From Hyphomicrobiaceae bacterium (GTDB lineage Bacteria; Pseudomonadota; Alphaproteobacteria; Rhizobiales; Hyphomicrobiaceae), in contig JANYHG010000075.1 in NCBI GenBank assembly GCA_025359165.1, forward strand, positions 1 through 62,373: a stretch of DNA of 62,373 bases, read 5' to 3'. Position 1 is the first letter of the stretch; every line of letters begins with the position of its first letter. Position numbers and translations under genes: made by a program. The notes beneath the pieces were generated by a model. That model saw only the letters and a program-made list of their open reading frames with translations. It was not told the DNA's origin and searched no databases. Positions 53,596 through 62,172 of this stretch are shown piece after piece.

Positions 53596-54659
53596 GTATG
53601 GTCCTCCGATGACATGAGTTCACCCGGCTCTGACGGCCGGTATTGATTGGCGCGGGGCGCAAGGATGATGCGATCGCGAGCCGCACCGAGCACCGCGACA
53701 TAAGCCTCGGCGGCGGCTTCGAGAGGATAGACGGCGTGCGACCGAACCGGAAACGGTTTCAGGGCGCCACTTGCAAATCCCGGCAGCAGTTCGCGCAACA
53801 CGTCCCCTGCAGCGACCGACGACAGCGCCAGCGTATCGATGCCGACATAGGTGTGCCGGCCGCGATAGAATTCGAAGACGTTGAACTGAACGATTTTATC
53901 GACGGCCGCGATCAGGATCTGGCGGCCCAGGACTGCCAGCGATTGATGCGCGGCTTGGAAATAGGGATCTCCGACGGTGTTGAAGACGATGTCGGCCCCC
54001 TTGCCGTTGGTCAGCGCGCGCACCTGTTGCGCCACATCGACAGCCGAGCTGTCGATGACGTCGATCGCGCCGCTGGCATGACCGGCATACGCTTCCGGCT
54101 TGCGGACCACACCGATGACGCGCGCGCCGCGCCATGTCGCGATCTGCGCTGCGGCCTGCCCGACCTTGCCGTTGAGGCCCATAATCAGCACGACGTCGCC
54201 CGGCTTGGGCTGGCCCGCGCGGCGGAACCCTTCCTGCGCGGTCACGAAGGGCACGCCGATGCCGGCGGCTTCTTGGATCGACACGCCCACAGGCATTTCG
54301 ACCAATGCCGCTGCTTCGACGACGAGATGCGTGGCGTGCGTGCCGTCCCGCCGGATGCCGAGATCGCCGGACGAGCCGAACACGGATTTTCCTAAAAGGC
54401 GCGATGGCCCCTGCATGACGACGCCGGCGAAATCGCGACCGGGAGTGCGTGGAAATACGGCGTACGGCATCATGCCGATGGCGGCTTTCACGTCGGATGG
54501 ATTGACCGCTGCGGCGTGAATTTCGACGAGCACGTCTGACGGCGACGTCAGCGTGATGGCGTACGCACGAACATCGCCGACAATGTCGGCAGCGGTGTCC
54601 GCCTTCGCCGCAAACCGCACAGCGCGTGCGGTGATGGTCGGGAACTGAACTGTATCCAT
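53592..54659 (-). CDS. MDR-family alcohol dehydrogenase / quinone oxidoreductase
   Basis: A 355-residue medium-chain reductase without structural or catalytic zinc ligands. The N-terminal GroES-like part contains VLVEIHAAAVNPSDVKAAIG and TPGRDFAGVV; the cofactor domain has VLIMGLNGKVGQAAAQIATWRGARVIGV. Its NADPH-dependent reductase class fits enones or quinones. The ATG at 54659 is the start; the reading from 54836 includes a tandem repeat region. Translationally coupled to the TRAP gene (4-base overlap). A second MDR enzyme is at 59855. Confidence 0.88.
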   Translation of the reverse strand: MDTVQFPTITARAVRFAAKADTAADIVGDVRAYAITLTSPSDVLVEIHAAAVNPSDVKAAIGMMPYAVFPRTPGRDFAGVVMQGPSRLLGKSVFGSSGDLGIRRDGTHATHLVVEAAALVEMPVGVSIQEAAGIGVPFVTAQEGFRRAGQPKPGDVVLIMGLNGKVGQAAAQIATWRGARVIGVVRKPEAYAGHASGAIDVIDSSAVDVAQQVRALTNGKGADIVFNTVGDPYFQAAHQSLAVLGRQILIAAVDKIVQFNVFEFYRGRHTYVGIDTLALSSVAAGDVLRELLPGFASGALKPFPVRSHAVYPLEAAAEAYVAVLGAARDRIILAPRANQYRPSEPGELMSSEDHT

Positions 54660-54687
54660 TGCTGCGTGGTCCGTCGTCCAAGTCGCC

Positions 54688-54740
54688 TGTGCGCTCGCAC
54701 CATGGCGTTGTGCGCTCGCACCATGGCGTTGTGCGATCCA
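54688..54740. repeat. Tandem repeat, two and a half copies of a 21-bp unit
   Basis: The unit TGTGCGCTCGCACCATGGCG plus T lies at 54688-54708 and 54709-54729, followed by a partial copy. Each unit contains the imperfect palindrome TGCGCTCGCA and an ATG on the plus strand. It lies 30 bases upstream of the MDR gene start on the minus strand, in its leader or promoter region. A longer reading of the MDR gene would translate it as HGASAQRHGASAQ, which I consider unlikely. Confidence 0.8.
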
Positions 54741-54856
54741 AAGTGCAAGCAAGCGACAGCGCTGCAGCCTGTTGGTGTCGGAGCAATTCACTTCATCTCG
54801 GTCGAACCGGATGTTTAGGTTCGAGCCGACAATCAAGACCGATCAAAATACCGTTG

Positions 54857-55972
54857 TCAGTTCACCTTCTTGAACTTCTGCGCGCGGCGGCCGTAACCGA
54901 CTTCGGCGGTGAACAGATTGCCTTTGCTGTCGATGGCCATGTTGTGCACCCAGATGAATTGGCCTGCGCTGCGACCGCCGCGACCGAAGGCGGTAACGGG
55001 TTTACCGCTGGCGCGTTCGATGGTGACGATCTGATCGTTGGCCCCGTCGGCGACGAAAATGTAGCGTTGCTCTTTGTCACGCGACAGTGCCAGATCCCAC
55101 ACCGAGCCGTTCTGCAGTGTCTCGGGTTCGACGCGGAACTCGGTCACGAACGTGCCGTCTTTTTTGAACACCTGGATGCGATCGTTGGTGCGGTCGCACA
55201 CGTAGACCAGTCCGTCGTTCGCGATACGGACGCAGTGCACCGGATTGCCGAACGACTTCGAGAGCACCCCTTTCGGACTGTAGGCAGGCAGCTTCTCGTC
55301 GGTCGCTTCCTTGATGCCGTAAGCGCCCCAGTGACGCTTGTAGGCACCGGTTTTCATATCCAGCACAAGAATGCGCCGGTTGAGGTAGCCGTCGGCGATA
55401 TAGATTTCGTTCGCCGCGTCGTCGGTGAACATATGCGCGGGACGGCCGAGCTGATCGTGGCTGTTGGAGCCGGCGGTTGCCTTGGGCTTGCCGATTTGGA
55501 ACAGGAATTTGCCGTCCGGCGTGAATTTCAGGATCTGGTGATCTTCGGGATCGTTGCCGCCGAGCCAGACATTCCCCGACTTGTCGATATGAATGCCGTG
55601 TTCGTTTTTCGGCCAGTCGTACCCGTCACCCTTGCCACCCCAACTGCGCAGCAGTTTGCCGGACTGATCGAACTGCAGCACCGGCGGCGCAGATTTGCAG
55701 CATTTGGTGGCGGGTGGATCTTTGAGCGCGCCCTTCTCGTCGTCGAGTTGCGTGCCGGGGCGATGCAGCACCCAGATCGTGTCGTCCGGAGCCGTGGCGA
55801 TCCCGGCGACTTGGCCAAGAATCCAATTTTCCGGCAGCGGCTTGGGCCAGAAAGCGTCGACCTGGAATTTGGGTGCCGTGCCGGTTTGCGCCATGGTTGG
55901 CGAATTGTGCAGCAGTGCTGCTAATCCTATAAACAGAATACCAAATGCGCGCATTGAAGCAAACCAACGCAT
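54857..55972 (-). CDS. Secreted six-bladed beta-propeller protein (NHL-repeat type)
   Basis: A 371-residue protein with an N-terminal signal (MRWFASMRAFGILFIGLAALLH, cleavage near MAQ) and repeated propeller blades: DDTIWVLHRPG, GIHIDKSGNVWLGGN, IYIADGYLNRRILV, GLVYVCDRTNDRIQVF and MAIDSKGNLFTAEVGYGRRAQKF. These repeats resemble peptidyl-alpha-hydroxyglycine lyase-type and NHL proteins. Function is unknown; a periplasmic lyase, lactonase or binding role is possible. ATG 55972 was chosen for its GGGGG element 8 bases upstream. It diverges from the EEP-family gene. Confidence 0.82.
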   Translation of the reverse strand: MRWFASMRAFGILFIGLAALLHNSPTMAQTGTAPKFQVDAFWPKPLPENWILGQVAGIATAPDDTIWVLHRPGTQLDDEKGALKDPPATKCCKSAPPVLQFDQSGKLLRSWGGKGDGYDWPKNEHGIHIDKSGNVWLGGNDPEDHQILKFTPDGKFLFQIGKPKATAGSNSHDQLGRPAHMFTDDAANEIYIADGYLNRRILVLDMKTGAYKRHWGAYGIKEATDEKLPAYSPKGVLSKSFGNPVHCVRIANDGLVYVCDRTNDRIQVFKKDGTFVTEFRVEPETLQNGSVWDLALSRDKEQRYIFVADGANDQIVTIERASGKPVTAFGRGGRSAGQFIWVHNMAIDSKGNLFTAEVGYGRRAQKFKKVN

Positions 55973-56046
55973 GCGATACACCCCCATCATCAGCCGTCGA
56001 TGTCGCGTCGGCTCTCCCATTCAAGACGGTAGGTCCGCAGCGGGGC

Positions 56047-57054
56047 ATGCGTCAAGTTTCAAGCGTACCGGGTTTTGCGCGCGTGCAATCGCTGGCCGCG
56101 TCGGTGGCCACTGTTGCGGCGCTGGCGGCCCTTGCGGCCATCGCGGCCGCGCACCTTGCGCCGGCCGGCCAGCTTGCCGCGCTCGCCGATACGGTCACGC
56201 CGATGAGCGGGCATGTCCTGCTCGGCACGGCGGCCGTCGTGCTGGCGCTTACGCTGCGGAAATTTCAGCTGGCGATCCTGGCGGCCAGCGTCGTGTTCGC
56301 GTTGCTGGCGTGCGCCGGCCTCGGCCGTTGGAGCGAGGTGGCTGTCTGGCCCGCGAGCAACCCGGCCACCGTGCGCATCTATGCGTTGAACAGTTGGGAC
56401 GCCCACCCCGATCTCGATGAACTCGAGCGCGCCCTGCAGGCCGTCGAAGCAGACGTGCTGGTGCTGACGGAGGCGGACCGCCGCAAGATTCCGATGCTCG
56501 AAAGGCTCAAGACGCGTTTCCCCTATAAGGTCTCGTGCGCCCATGAGGCGATCTGTGCCACCGCGATCTTGTCCCGGTTGCCGATCGTCGCCGGTGTTGC
56601 GGCGCGAACTCGAAATCTGGTGCCACCCGTCGCCTGGGCACGGATCGATGCGCGAGCGCGCGGATTGGGCGAGCTGACGGTGATAGGCACGCACGTGCAT
56701 CGGCCGACGCGTGACACGGTCATGCACATCAGGCAGATGCGAGCGCTGACGCAGATGATCATCGAAACCAAGGGGCCAGTTATCGTCGCAGGTGACTTTA
56801 ATGCTGGCGGCTGGTCGGCCTCGTTTCGGCAGCTACTGGCGGCGACCGGGCTACGTCCGATGGCAGCGTTTCTGCCGACATGGCCGGCGTCGCCCGTCGT
56901 CGCGCCGCAAGTCGCGCTCGATCATGTGCTGGTGTCGCCGGATCTGGTGTTTGCGCGCCGTGGTCTGGGCCCCGCGACCGGCTCCGATCATTTGCCCGTC
57001 TTCGCCGACATCGCCAAGCGAACACCGCAGCAGCTCAGCGCGGTGACGCCCTGA
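56047..57054 (+). CDS. Membrane-anchored endonuclease/exonuclease/phosphatase family protein
   Basis: A 335-residue protein with three N-terminal membrane helices (about 10-35, 50-65 and 70-90) followed by an EEP domain. Motifs are VLVLTEADRR (metal-binding Glu), GTHVHRPTRD, VIVAGDFNAGGW, ALDHVLVSPDL and GSDHLPVFADI with the catalytic His. The active site faces the periplasm or outside. Substrate may be a phospholipid head group, nucleic acid or other phosphodiester. The ATG at 56047 avoids a long overlap with the divergent propeller gene. Confidence 0.85.
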   Translation: MRQVSSVPGFARVQSLAASVATVAALAALAAIAAAHLAPAGQLAALADTVTPMSGHVLLGTAAVVLALTLRKFQLAILAASVVFALLACAGLGRWSEVAVWPASNPATVRIYALNSWDAHPDLDELERALQAVEADVLVLTEADRRKIPMLERLKTRFPYKVSCAHEAICATAILSRLPIVAGVAARTRNLVPPVAWARIDARARGLGELTVIGTHVHRPTRDTVMHIRQMRALTQMIIETKGPVIVAGDFNAGGWSASFRQLLAATGLRPMAAFLPTWPASPVVAPQVALDHVLVSPDLVFARRGLGPATGSDHLPVFADIAKRTPQQLSAVTP

Positions 57055-57076
57055 GGGACTGCCCCCGATCAGACCG

Positions 57077-57562
57077 TCAGTTGACCGTCCGCCGCAGCCC
57101 GCCTGGGGCGCAGCGGCGCTGCTGTTCGCGGTCGAGTTCGCGGCCGACTTCATGGGCGAACATCAGCCCGCGCGAGACGGTGGCCGGCCCGAGGCCTTGC
57201 GCTTGCGACGAGCGCAGCACGCCCGGCGCGCCCTCGGCTTCGCGACGACCGATGGCGAGTTCGTCACAGCTCAGGCGGGTCTTCTCGGTTTTGAAGGCGA
57301 ACAGGCGAACGCCGGTTGCATAAGAGTTGATCGACGCCGGCTGGCGCACCCACCCCCGGGCGCGGTCGGACTGCAACGAGCGCAGCGAGGCTTGGCGCTG
57401 GTCGATGCAGGCTTTGCTGTCGTCGACGCAACCGTGATGGCTGACGGCAGCAGCGCCGCCGGCACTGCCGTCGATGACCGAGCCACTGCACGCCGCCAGC
57501 GCCAGGGTCAGCGTGACTGCGGTGGCAGCGCCCGCTGAACGCGGCTTGAAGCGGTACGGCAT
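57077..57562 (-). CDS. Hypothetical lipoprotein, 161 residues
   Basis: The protein begins MPYRFKPRSAGAATAVTLTL and has a lipobox LAAC (Cys at about residue 25), so it is probably a lipid-anchored envelope protein. The mature part carries several Cys (HHGCVDDSKACID, LSCDEL, RRCAPGG) and a segment ELAIGRREAEGAPGVLRSSQ. I do not recognise the family. GAGG lies 6 bases upstream of the ATG at 57562; the longer reading is not lipoprotein-like. The gene converges on the EEP-family gene. Confidence 0.75.
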   Translation of the reverse strand: MPYRFKPRSAGAATAVTLTLALAACSGSVIDGSAGGAAAVSHHGCVDDSKACIDQRQASLRSLQSDRARGWVRQPASINSYATGVRLFAFKTEKTRLSCDELAIGRREAEGAPGVLRSSQAQGLGPATVSRGLMFAHEVGRELDREQQRRCAPGGLRRTVN

Positions 57563-57734
57563 GAGGTTCCTCGATGATCCGACGTCCGCCCATAGCGGGA
57601 TGGCAAGACGCGAACGAGACCATGCTGCGGCGAAACTGTGTCTCATTGCCATCGTGCGAGCGCCGTCGCAAGCGCGTTCGACCCTGGCCGCGCCGTTACG
57701 AGCCGCGCTGTGGCGTTTCGGGATCGGCGAGACC

Positions 57735-58892
57735 TCAGGCGGCGGCGTAGCAGGCCGCTTCGAACTCTTGAAACAACGCCAGCGCCTTGGGGTCGGCGAA
57801 CGGCAAGATCTGTGTCGCGAACACTCCGGCGACATCGCGGACGGGATCGATCCAGTAATACGAGTTGGCAAGGCCGGCCCAGGCCAGCGATCCCGCGGAA
57901 CGCCCCGTCGCGGTAGTCTCCGGGTTGATCATGAAGCTCAGGCCCCACTGCATGCCATCAGTGAAATCGACCGTGTTCGAGGATGCCGGCAGCGCCGTTT
58001 TCATCACGCCGCAGCGGATCGGGCCCATGGCGTTGGCTGTCATCTGCGCGACCGTCTCGGGAGCAAGCACACGGACGCCGCCGAGGCTGCCGTTATTCAA
58101 GATCATGCGGCAGAACTTCAAGTAATCGCGCACGGTCGAATAAAGCCCGCCGCCGCCCATCTCGAATTCGGGCGTCTGAGGCAGTTCGATCGTCGTGGCG
58201 ACAAGGCCTTCTGGGGTGCGGACGTGTATGGCGGCGCGCCGTTCGCGCTGATCGGCTCCGATCTTGAAGGCAGTATCGGCCATGCCGAGTGGCCCCAGAA
58301 TATGCGCTTCGAGGTACTGTCCGAGCTTCATGCCCGACGCCGCCTCGACCGCTTTGCCCGCCCAGTCGATGCCGATACCGTATTCCCACCGTTTACCCGG
58401 GTCGAACACCAGCGGTGTCGTGAGCGCCTTGTGCTGGCAACTGATGACGCCGGGTACCTGATGCGCCGCCATGTAACGACCGATGTCGGCGTTCCAGATG
58501 TCGTAACTGAAGCCGGATGTGTGGGTCAGCAAGTGGCGGAGTGTGATCGCCGTGTGCGGTGCCCGTAAGCGCGCGGCGCCGTCTGTCTCGAAGCCGTCGA
58601 GAACCATCACTTTGCCAAGCACCGGCAGCACCTCGCTGATCGGCGCATCGAGGCTGAGTTTGCCCCGTTCGACCAACTGCATCGCGGCGGCGGCGGTGAT
58701 CGCCTTGGTCATCGACGCGATCCAGCACACCGTATCAGGCGTCATGGCAGTATCGCTGCCGAGCGAACGCAAACCCGCAGCCCCCTCATAGATCGTGCCA
58801 TTTTTGTTGCCGACGATGACGGCAGCGCCGGGCACGTCACCCGCATCGGTCGCGCGTTTTAGGATAGCGGCGAGCGCAGACGTATCGGCCAT
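57735..58892 (-). CDS. Serine hydrolase of the beta-lactamase class C family (second copy)
   Basis: A 385-residue protein related to the one at 726-1949. The nucleophile motif is S60-M-T-K63, with LLTHTSGFSYDIW (121-133) and Y171-G-I-G. No signal peptide is seen. An esterase or lactonase role is more likely than beta-lactam cleavage, by family trend. GGAGG lies 8 bases before the ATG at 58892, so the upstream reading from 58991 is rejected. Identity to the first copy looks modest by eye, so they are not a recent duplication. Confidence 0.86.
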   Translation of the reverse strand: MADTSALAAILKRATDAGDVPGAAVIVGNKNGTIYEGAAGLRSLGSDTAMTPDTVCWIASMTKAITAAAAMQLVERGKLSLDAPISEVLPVLGKVMVLDGFETDGAARLRAPHTAITLRHLLTHTSGFSYDIWNADIGRYMAAHQVPGVISCQHKALTTPLVFDPGKRWEYGIGIDWAGKAVEAASGMKLGQYLEAHILGPLGMADTAFKIGADQRERRAAIHVRTPEGLVATTIELPQTPEFEMGGGGLYSTVRDYLKFCRMILNNGSLGGVRVLAPETVAQMTANAMGPIRCGVMKTALPASSNTVDFTDGMQWGLSFMINPETTATGRSAGSLAWAGLANSYYWIDPVRDVAGVFATQILPFADPKALALFQEFEAACYAAA

Positions 58893-59220
58893 GGCAAATC
58901 CTCCGGGCGCGAGTGTGGGAGGCAGTGTGCCGTGCGAAGCCGAATGACGTCCAGTCCCTTCGGCGGCTACCGAGTGGTAAATTTTAACCAACGCAGGCGC
59001 CTTGCTTGAAGGCTGATCGCAAATTCGAGCGCGTTGCCATCCTGTACGAGACTGGCATGGCGAGCGTGGCTTTCCCTGGTCACAATTGAAGCCTGGCGGG
59101 CGCTTTCGAATTTTCGCTATCGGCCCAGCCAGAATTTAGAAAACCCCTCAGCGATCAAATTCGACCGCGCAGCGTCGATTAATCATCATCGGCCGGCAGA
59201 CGGACATTGCACGGGGCTGC
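58893..59220. other. Intergenic stretch without a recognisable gene
   Basis: This 328-base interval separates two minus-strand genes. It holds the ribosome binding site of the serine hydrolase at its left edge and an AT-richer part near 58975-59000. I see no tRNA, hairpin terminator or conserved ORF; the short ORFs in it look like chance translation. Confidence 0.6.
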
Positions 59221-59670
59221 TCAATCCCCCCCGCCACCGTCGCCTCCTCCGCAATCGCCGCCGCCAAAGTCGCCGTCCCCACCGCGGACGCTACCGTCGG
59301 CGCGGCCATACTCGGTGCACCACTCCGGCCAAACCGGTGTGAACGGTTCCATGCCTTCGTTGGCGCGGGCAGACGAGCGCTGCCGCTGGCGCTGCAGACG
59401 CCGCCGGTCGTCGCGTAAGTTGCTGTAAGCCAGGACGAGGAATATGACGGCCGCGACACCAACCATGTAGGGCGTCTCGGGGCGGGTCCCGAACCACCAG
59501 GAAAAGGTCGCATGTTTTGGACTGATGACAACACCGAACGACGTCAGAACAATCAGTACTGCCGCGAATCCGATAGCGTAGCGCCCTCCGCGCGGCCATG
59601 CGGGTTCTGCTTCGCTGGCAACGGGTGACGGTTTGTAAGTCTGCACTCTATTCAGTTTGCCGAATGTCAT
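59221..59670 (-). CDS. Small membrane protein with Gly/Asp-rich C-terminus
   Basis: A 149-residue hypothetical protein with two membrane helices (about 28-48, AIGFAAVLIVLTSFGVVIS, and 66-82, MVGVAAVIFLVLAYSNL), a basic Arg/Gln stretch and a tail of Gly and Asp around one Cys (GDFGGGDCGGGD). Such tails are known in several unrelated small membrane proteins, including SipW/TPM-linked ones, and are often flexible. The start is ATG 59670 with GAGG close upstream. Function unknown. Confidence 0.7.
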   Translation of the reverse strand: MTFGKLNRVQTYKPSPVASEAEPAWPRGGRYAIGFAAVLIVLTSFGVVISPKHATFSWWFGTRPETPYMVGVAAVIFLVLAYSNLRDDRRRLQRQRQRSSARANEGMEPFTPVWPEWCTEYGRADGSVRGGDGDFGGGDCGGGDGGGGD

Positions 59671-59854
59671 GCACCTCGAATTACCACGACAATATTGCGA
59701 ACCGGTCACGAAACAGGGTTAAGGTTTTCGCCGTAACTTCGGCCGTAACTTCGACCGTGACGTCGAGCGATCAGTTTCGACGCCCCCTATCGCCTGCCCC
59801 TGTGGCTGCGCTACAAGGCGCGATCATTCACACGAGGCGAGAGCGGTAGTCGTC

Positions 59855-60829
59855 ATGGCGCATGCAATACAAGTTCACAAATTCGGCGGCCCCGAAGCGC
59901 TTACGTATGCCGAAGTGCAGGTCCCGGCACCCGGCGCAGGCCAGATCAAGCTGAAGCAGACGGCGATCGGCGTCAATTACATCGACGTCTATCACCGCAC
60001 GGGACTTTATCCGCAGCCGTCGTTTCCGTTCACCCCGGGGAGCGAGGGTGCGGGCCAAGTCATCGAAGTCGGTGCTGGCGTCACAGATCTGAAGGTCGGC
60101 GACCGCGTCGCTTACGCCGGTAACATCGGCGGCTACGCGTCGGAACGATTGATGCCGGCCGATCGCGTCGTGAAGATCCCCGAGGGCATCACCGATCAGA
60201 CCGCAGCGGCCATGATGCTGCAGGGCATGACGGCGCGTTATCTGCTGCGCAAAACCTACAAAGTCGACAAGGACACGACGTTGCTGTGGCACGCGGCAGC
60301 CGGTGGCGTCGGCCTGATTGCGGTCCAGTGGGCCAAGAAGCTCGGCGCGACAATTATCGGTACTGCTGGCGGCGCGGAAAAATGCGCGCTCGGCAAGGCC
60401 GCTGGTGCGACCCACATGATCGATTACAAAGCCGAGAAATTTGTCGATCGCGTGAAGGAGATCACCGGCGGCAAATTGTGCGACGTGGTCTATGACGGTA
60501 TCGGCAAGGATACGTTCCCGGGCTCGCTCGACTGTTTGAAGCCGCTGGGTCTTTTCGTGACCTTCGGTAATGCCTCCGGCCCGATCGACGCGTTCAATGC
60601 CGGCATTTTGTCGGCCAAGGGCTCGCTCTACATGACGCGTCCGACCATGGGCACCTATACGGCCACGCGCGAGATGCTGACCGAAACCGCGAACGATCTG
60701 TTCGACGTGGTCAAGAGCGGTGCGGTAAAGATCAACGTGACCGGCACGTATGCGCTTAAAGACGCCGCCCAGGCCCATCGCGATCTCGAAGGCCGCAAGA
60801 CCACCGGCTCGATCATTCTGGTACCCTGA
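59855..60829 (+). CDS. qor: NADPH:quinone oxidoreductase
   Basis: A 324-residue zeta-crystallin-type enzyme of the MDR family that reduces quinones by one electron. GVNYIDVYHRTGLYP, FPFTPGSEGAGQVIEVG and WHAAAGGVGLIAVQWAKKLGA are diagnostic, and zinc ligands are absent. Length is typical. The ATG at 59855 follows a GAGAGCGG element. It is followed by the palindromic repeat array and then the rRNA methyltransferase gene. Confidence 0.93.
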   Translation: MAHAIQVHKFGGPEALTYAEVQVPAPGAGQIKLKQTAIGVNYIDVYHRTGLYPQPSFPFTPGSEGAGQVIEVGAGVTDLKVGDRVAYAGNIGGYASERLMPADRVVKIPEGITDQTAAAMMLQGMTARYLLRKTYKVDKDTTLLWHAAAGGVGLIAVQWAKKLGATIIGTAGGAEKCALGKAAGATHMIDYKAEKFVDRVKEITGGKLCDVVYDGIGKDTFPGSLDCLKPLGLFVTFGNASGPIDAFNAGILSAKGSLYMTRPTMGTYTATREMLTETANDLFDVVKSGAVKINVTGTYALKDAAQAHRDLEGRKTTGSIILVP

Positions 60830-60852
60830 GCAAACCCGATTGTGGTGTGGTT

Positions 60853-61016
60853 CCCTCCCCGTCTTGCCGAAGGCGAGCAACTAGTCTTGCCAAAGGCGAG
60901 CAACATTTCTTGCCGAAGGCGAGCAACTAGTCTTGCCGAAGGCGAGCAACATTTCTTGCCGAAGGCGAGCAACTAGTCTTGCCGAAGGCGAGCAACGAAG
61001 CGAAAGCGGGGGAGGG
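60853..61016. repeat. Array of six 23-bp units inside a larger palindromic element
   Basis: Six copies of a 23-bp unit starting TCTTGCCGAAGGCGAGCAAC run from 60862 to 60996. The last three bases alternate between TAG and ATT in successive copies, giving a 46-bp higher-order period. The second copy has one base change. The array is flanked by CCCTCCCC (60853-60860) and its reverse complement GGGGAGGG (61009-61016), so the whole is one inverted-repeat element whose interior has expanded. The core GCCGAAGGC can form a small hairpin in each copy. It sits between qor and the methyltransferase gene; a transcription-end role is possible. Confidence 0.85.
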
Positions 61017-61081
61017 TGCTGCGGGTGGGTGTTCCGATGAGTTCGATAGACGTACCCCCCAACCCGGACTGGTGCTTTGGA

Positions 61082-62023
61082 ATGGCTGCGACTTCTAACA
61101 TCTCTCATCAAGCTCCCGACGTTCCACGGGCGCTTTCGCTCGTCACGATGACGGGATTGCCTGACTATGCGCTGCTCGACAGTGGGCACGGCCGTAAGCT
61201 GGAACGGTACGGTCGATACGTTTTCGACCGGCCCGAACCGCAGGCGATGTGGAAGCAGCGGCTGGAACCGGGCGCGTGGCTGCGCGCCGATGCCACCTTC
61301 AAGGATGGCGGCAAAGGTGCAGACGACGATGGCGAAGCCGGGCGGTGGAGGTTCACCAAGCCGTTGCCCTCGGCGTGGCCCCTCGACGTGATGGGCGCCA
61401 CCATGCATTGCCGCTTGATGAATTTCCGGCATCTTGGGTTGTTTCCCGAGCAGGTGCCGCACTGGCAGTGGATGCTGGATCGAATCAAGGCCGTGCGAGG
61501 TGAACAACCGCGCGTGCTCAACCTGTTCGCCTACACCGGAGCCGCCTCGTTGATCGCCGCTCGGGCCGGTGCCGACGTCACGCATGTCGATGCCTCGAAG
61601 AAGGCAATCGGCTGGGCCAAGGAAAATCAGGCGGCGTCCAAGCTGAACGATGCGACGCTGCGGTGGATTCTGGAGGACGCCCGCAAGTTCGTGGCGCGTC
61701 AGGTCCGGCGCGGGCGCACTTATCACATCGTTCTCATCGATCCGCCGAAGTTCGGTCGTGGTCCCGAAGGTGAGGTCTGGGACTTCTTCACCCACATGCC
61801 GCAGATGCTGCGCGAATGCGAAAAGCTACTGGCACCGAAGTATGGCGCGATGATCGTGACGTCGTATGCCATTCGGGCGTCGGCGCTGGCGATCGACGGA
61901 TTGGTGCGCGAATGCATGGACGGGCGGCCGGGCGATATCGATACTGGCGAACTGGCTCTGGTCGAAACCGGCGCGCAACGCCTGCTGCCGACCTCGCTCT
62001 TCACCCGCTGGAGCGCGATTTGA
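61082..62023 (+). CDS. Class I SAM-dependent methyltransferase, RlmI-like
   Basis: A 313-residue methyltransferase of the type often annotated as 23S rRNA (cytosine)-methyltransferase. LNLFAYTGAASLIAARAGADVTHVDAS is the SAM-binding region; IDPPKFGRGPEGE is the catalytic loop, and DYALLDSGHGRKLERYGRY the conserved N-terminal signature. Start could be ATG 61082 or 61148; the family signature begins just after 61148, and neither has a clear ribosome binding site. The longer reading from 61016 includes the palindrome and is rejected. Confidence 0.88.
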   Translation: MAATSNISHQAPDVPRALSLVTMTGLPDYALLDSGHGRKLERYGRYVFDRPEPQAMWKQRLEPGAWLRADATFKDGGKGADDDGEAGRWRFTKPLPSAWPLDVMGATMHCRLMNFRHLGLFPEQVPHWQWMLDRIKAVRGEQPRVLNLFAYTGAASLIAARAGADVTHVDASKKAIGWAKENQAASKLNDATLRWILEDARKFVARQVRRGRTYHIVLIDPPKFGRGPEGEVWDFFTHMPQMLRECEKLLAPKYGAMIVTSYAIRASALAIDGLVRECMDGRPGDIDTGELALVETGAQRLLPTSLFTRWSAI

Positions 62024-62075
62024 CACTAGTGGCAGCGGACAGCAGGGAGCAGGCAACAGGTTCGGTCTGTCACTT

Positions 62076-62160
62076 CCGCTGCCGCTTGCCTGCTGCCTGC
62101 TGCCTGCTACCGCCTGCCTGCTACCGCTTGCCTGCTGCCGCTTGCCTGCTGCCTGCTGCC
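62076..62160. repeat. Repeat run of CCTGCTGCC-type units
   Basis: A dense run of GCTTGCCTGCTGCC and shorter variants (CTGCCTGCTACC, CTGCCTGCTGCC) fills this interval. Just upstream (62034-62060) the strand carries AGCAGGGAGCAGGCAACAGG, the near reverse complement, so the two arms could pair into a long hairpin. It lies in the gap between the two RNA methyltransferase genes and may act as a terminator for the first. Confidence 0.75.
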
Positions 62161-62172
62161 ATCGGAAAGTCC

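Noticed and set aside
60862-60996. Possible CRISPR array
   Set aside because: The 23-bp units abut directly, with only three alternating variable bases between them; there are no unique spacers and no cas genes.
61016-61081. Longer N-terminus of the methyltransferase
   Set aside because: Would begin inside the right arm of the palindrome and adds residues absent from the family.
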